A DNA stretch of 12,085 bases. It comes from Bacillota bacterium. GTDB lineage: Bacteria > Bacillota > Clostridia > Lachnospirales > Cellulosilyticaceae. The stretch is from contig JAEXBC010000116.1 of assembly GCA_023457875.1 (NCBI GenBank), positions 1 to 12,085 on the forward strand, written 5' to 3'. The notes below the pieces were generated by a model. That model was not told where the DNA came from, searched no databases, and saw nothing but the letters and a program-made list of their open reading frames with translations. Shown here in pieces: positions 8,669 through 12,085 of this stretch. Numbering within the stretch: the first letter of the stretch is position 1; every line of letters begins with the position of its first letter. The translations under genes were made by a program, and so were the position numbers.

Positions 8669-9709
8669 TTATACTTTCATCTTCTTAGTTACTGCCTTGA
8701 TGATTTTTATATAGGCAGTTGCAATAGGAAACTCCCCCATATGAGCTATTTCCACATATTGCATTTTGCCTTCCATTTTCATGTTTTTGATTAATGCTTC
8801 TTCTAAAGGTTTTGACCAATCCAGTAAAACAGGATACATCTGCCACTTACGATGCGTGAAGATGTGTGTTATTTTATTAAGGCCAGTCCCTTTCCTTTCA
8901 TCTAGTCCAAGCCTGCCCCACTCCTCTTCCTTAACCATAGGAAATCCCCATAAATTTGCTAATAAGCCTTCGGAGCCTCTTTTTACTAAGCCCAATCTAT
9001 TTCCCTTTTTGACCACTAATACCTTATAGACTTCCTCCACTTGTTTGATTTTCTTAGCTTTAATTGGATAAACTTCCTGACTATTTGTCTTATATCCTTC
9101 ACATAGCACCTTCATAGGACAGATAGAACATTTCGGATTTTTAGGTGTACATACTAATGCACCGAGTTCCATCAAAGCTTGGTTAAAGATACTTGGATGT
9201 TCTGGCATAAGCTCCATTACTTCATCTTCAAATATCCTTCTATTTTTAGCTATGCTGATATCCGCCTCTATGCAAAACTGACGGGATAGTATTCTCATCA
9301 CATTACCGTCTACTGCAGGAAGTGGTATGTTAAAAGCAATGCTAGAAATAGCGCCTAAGGTATAGGGACCAATACCTGGTATTTCTTTAATCAGTTCCTT
9401 ATCAGATGGGAACCTTCCTCCCCATTTGTCTACAATCAGTTTTGCTCCTCTCCAGAGATTTTCTCCTCTTCTATAATAACCTAAGCCTTGCCAATAGGTA
9501 TGTACCTCCTCTAGGCTTGCATTGGCTAAGTCTTTGACGCTAGGGAATCTATCAAGGAAGGCATAGTAATAGGGAATAACTGTTGCCACCTGGGTTTGCT
9601 GCAACATAATTTCTGATACCCAAATACAATATGGATCCTTGGTTCTTCTCCAAGGTAAGTCTCTTTTATTCTCCTGATACCATTCTAGTAATAAATCTGC
9701 ATAGGTCAT
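8669..9709 (-). CDS. mutY: Adenine DNA glycosylase MutY
   Basis: MutY removes adenine mispaired with 8-oxoguanine, so that repair can restore G:C. Numbering here is from the upstream GTG at 9712. The HhH-GPD fold spans about residues 1-185: LPWR near 19, the SEIMLQQTQV segment with catalytic Glu34, the WQGLGYYRR loop, helix-hairpin-helix IPGIGPYTLG (111-120), and catalytic Asp135 in AVDGNVMRIL. A [4Fe-4S] cluster loop follows, with cysteines 188, 195, 198 and 204 (C-x6-C-x2-C-x5-C). Residues about 225-347 form the NUDIX-like domain that reads 8-oxoG, with LWGFP and the FTHRKW segment. Length is normal for the family and every key residue is present. Two starts are possible: GTG at 9712 or ATG at 9709. 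I prefer ATG because AGAGGA (9719-9724) is then 9 bases away instead of 6. The gene stands alone between the atp terminator and the FnIII pair. Confidence 0.96.
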   Translation of the reverse strand: MTYADLLLEWYQENKRDLPWRRTKDPYCIWVSEIMLQQTQVATVIPYYYAFLDRFPSVKDLANASLEEVHTYWQGLGYYRRGENLWRGAKLIVDKWGGRFPSDKELIKEIPGIGPYTLGAISSIAFNIPLPAVDGNVMRILSRQFCIEADISIAKNRRIFEDEVMELMPEHPSIFNQALMELGALVCTPKNPKCSICPMKVLCEGYKTNSQEVYPIKAKKIKQVEEVYKVLVVKKGNRLGLVKRGSEGLLANLWGFPMVKEEEWGRLGLDERKGTGLNKITHIFTHRKWQMYPVLLDWSKPLEEALIKNMKMEGKMQYVEIAHMGEFPIATAYIKIIKAVTKKMKV

Positions 9710-9712
9710 CAC

Positions 9713-9979
9713 ATAAAGTCCTCTTCTTCGTGAAATTTTTCATCTCTATTCTTATCTCTACTATCACCTATTTTACATTATTTTTAGCTTGTATGCTATT
9801 TATTATGTTTAACTGTTTTTTCTACATGATTTCCCGATAAATATGTCTCTTCTACTAGGCTGTCCATATGACTATCATGATTAAATAAAATGACCATATA
9901 TTAATTCTAAAATAACTTTGCTTATTGACGACTTTTTCTAAATCAAAAAGGTGCCATTGTACTAAGGCATTTATATACA
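9713..9979. other. Intergenic region upstream of mutY
   Basis: This AT-rich stretch should contain the mutY promoter. On the minus strand a TGTAAAAT sequence about 60 bases before the start could be a -10 element, but no good -35 box lies at the right distance, so I do not call it as a promoter. A 33-codon minus-strand ORF (9796-9897) is present without a clear ribosome-binding site and is more likely chance than a gene. The right end holds AAGGTGC at 9948-9954, the complement of a segment across the atp hairpin, followed on the minus strand by a short T-run. Confidence 0.5.
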
Positions 9980-10015
9980 AAGACACTATACTTATTTTCA
10001 CAAGTATAGTGTCTT
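9980..10015 (-). terminator. Probable terminator of the atp operon
   Basis: A perfect 14-bp inverted repeat (9980-9993 with 10002-10015) closes an 8-base loop, about 38 bases past the atpC stop in the direction of transcription. The stem is fairly AT-rich and the following minus-strand sequence is only moderately T-rich (CTTTGTATATAAAT), so it is not a textbook intrinsic terminator. Placement directly after the last atp gene makes operon termination, or 3'-end protection of the mRNA, the natural reading. The hairpin is symmetrical and could also act on plus-strand transcripts, but no plus-strand gene is evident nearby. Confidence 0.75.
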
Positions 10016-10053
10016 ATAGTATTTATCCTCAGTGCAGCAGCACCTTGTATTAA

Positions 10054-10455
10054 TTATTTTGCTTCCTTGAGGTTGATTCTAGCAATTGCTTTCTTGAGTG
10101 CAATCTCTGCACGCATACGATCCATACTCGCATCAGATAAGCGTTTTTCAGCGCGCTCCTTTGCTTTTATAGCTCTTTCTATATCAATTTCCTCTGCAAA
10201 CTCAGCAGCATCTGTTAAAATAACCACCTTATCTTTTGTTATTTCAGCAAACCCTCCTAAGGTTGTTGCTTCCTTTTTGACACCTTCCGTTTCATAAGTT
10301 ACCTTCTTATACCCTAGTAAGACAACAGCTGGTTCATGGTCATACAATACACCCATGTCCCCTTCTGTTGTTCTAAGAATAACAAATTCAACCTCTTGGT
10401 CCAAAATAGTTTTTGTCGGTGTGATGATTTGAAGTCTCATTTTATTCTTTGCCAT
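10054..10455 (-). CDS. atpC: F1Fo ATP synthase epsilon subunit AtpC
   Basis: The epsilon subunit is part of the central stalk of F1, couples rotation to the c-ring and can inhibit ATP hydrolysis through its C-terminal helices. At 133 aa it has the usual bacterial length. The N-terminal beta-sandwich (about residues 6-85) shows MRLQIITPTKTILDQEVEFV, an EGDMGVLYDHEP segment and the typical GGFAEITKDKVVILTDAAEFAEE-type ending (67-89). The C-terminal half (about 90-133) is an Ala/Lys/Glu-rich helical hairpin starting IDIERAIKAKERAEKRL. The ATG at 10455 is preceded by AGGGGG (10461-10466) and lies 13 bases after the atpD stop, so it is the last gene of the operon. Nothing is missing or unusual. 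Confidence 0.97.
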   Translation of the reverse strand: MAKNKMRLQIITPTKTILDQEVEFVILRTTEGDMGVLYDHEPAVVLLGYKKVTYETEGVKKEATTLGGFAEITKDKVVILTDAAEFAEEIDIERAIKAKERAEKRLSDASMDRMRAEIALKKAIARINLKEAK

Positions 10456-10468
10456 AATGACCCCCTAA

Positions 10469-12085
<1,617 letters not shown>

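Noticed and set aside
8600..9029. Plus-strand ORFs at 8600-8794 and 8766-9029
   Set aside because: They are antisense to the strongly supported mutY or extend into its flank, and have no family resemblance.
9713..9800. TAAAAT-type -10 element for mutY
   Set aside because: No acceptable -35 hexamer lies 16-18 bases upstream, and such hexamers are common in AT-rich DNA.
9631..9840. 69-codon plus-strand ORF rich in Phe, Ile and Leu
   Set aside because: It overlaps the 5' end of mutY antisense and AT-rich intergenic DNA. Its hydrophobic look is what AT-rich antisense sequence gives; no ribosome-binding site was seen.

Overview
The window looks like chromosome of a low-GC, Gram-positive anaerobe of class Clostridia. 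The clues are the AT-rich sequence with strong Shine-Dalgarno sites, an atpG-atpD-atpC end of an F1Fo ATP synthase operon, and very large secreted fibronectin type III (FnIII) proteins with SLH-like ends. A member of the Lachnospirales (Cellulosilyticum-like) is my best guess, but that rests on general recollection of such proteins and not on any search. All supported genes are on the minus strand, so transcription runs from the right edge to the left.

Right part (12085 to 9980): the tail of atpG, then complete atpD and atpC. These encode the gamma, beta and epsilon subunits of the F1 sector. Gaps are 23 and 13 bases, each holding a Shine-Dalgarno site. About 40 bases after atpC there is a perfect 14-bp hairpin, the probable end of the atp operon. 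Middle (9712 to 8669): a complete adenine DNA glycosylase, MutY, behind a gap of about 340 bases.

Left part (8490 to 1): two giant secreted proteins in tandem. The first is complete (1618 aa). It has a signal peptide, unassigned beta-rich N-terminal domains, about four FnIII domains carrying unusual insertions, a charged helical segment, and a C-terminal region resembling degenerate SLH repeats. The second starts 12 bases after the first stops, and its Shine-Dalgarno overlaps that stop codon. It is open for all 1207 codons to the window edge and is therefore partial. It also has a signal peptide and about six FnIII domains. The pair is probably co-transcribed and translationally coupled, and probably makes cell-envelope or extracellular proteins whose ligands cannot be read from sequence.

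The ATP synthase and MutY genes are ordinary housekeeping genes. The least explained part of the window is the paired giant FnIII proteins, which show insert-bearing FnIII folds, a possible shared C-terminal beta domain and possible divergent envelope-anchoring repeats. I saw no mobile element, CRISPR array, tRNA or rRNA.
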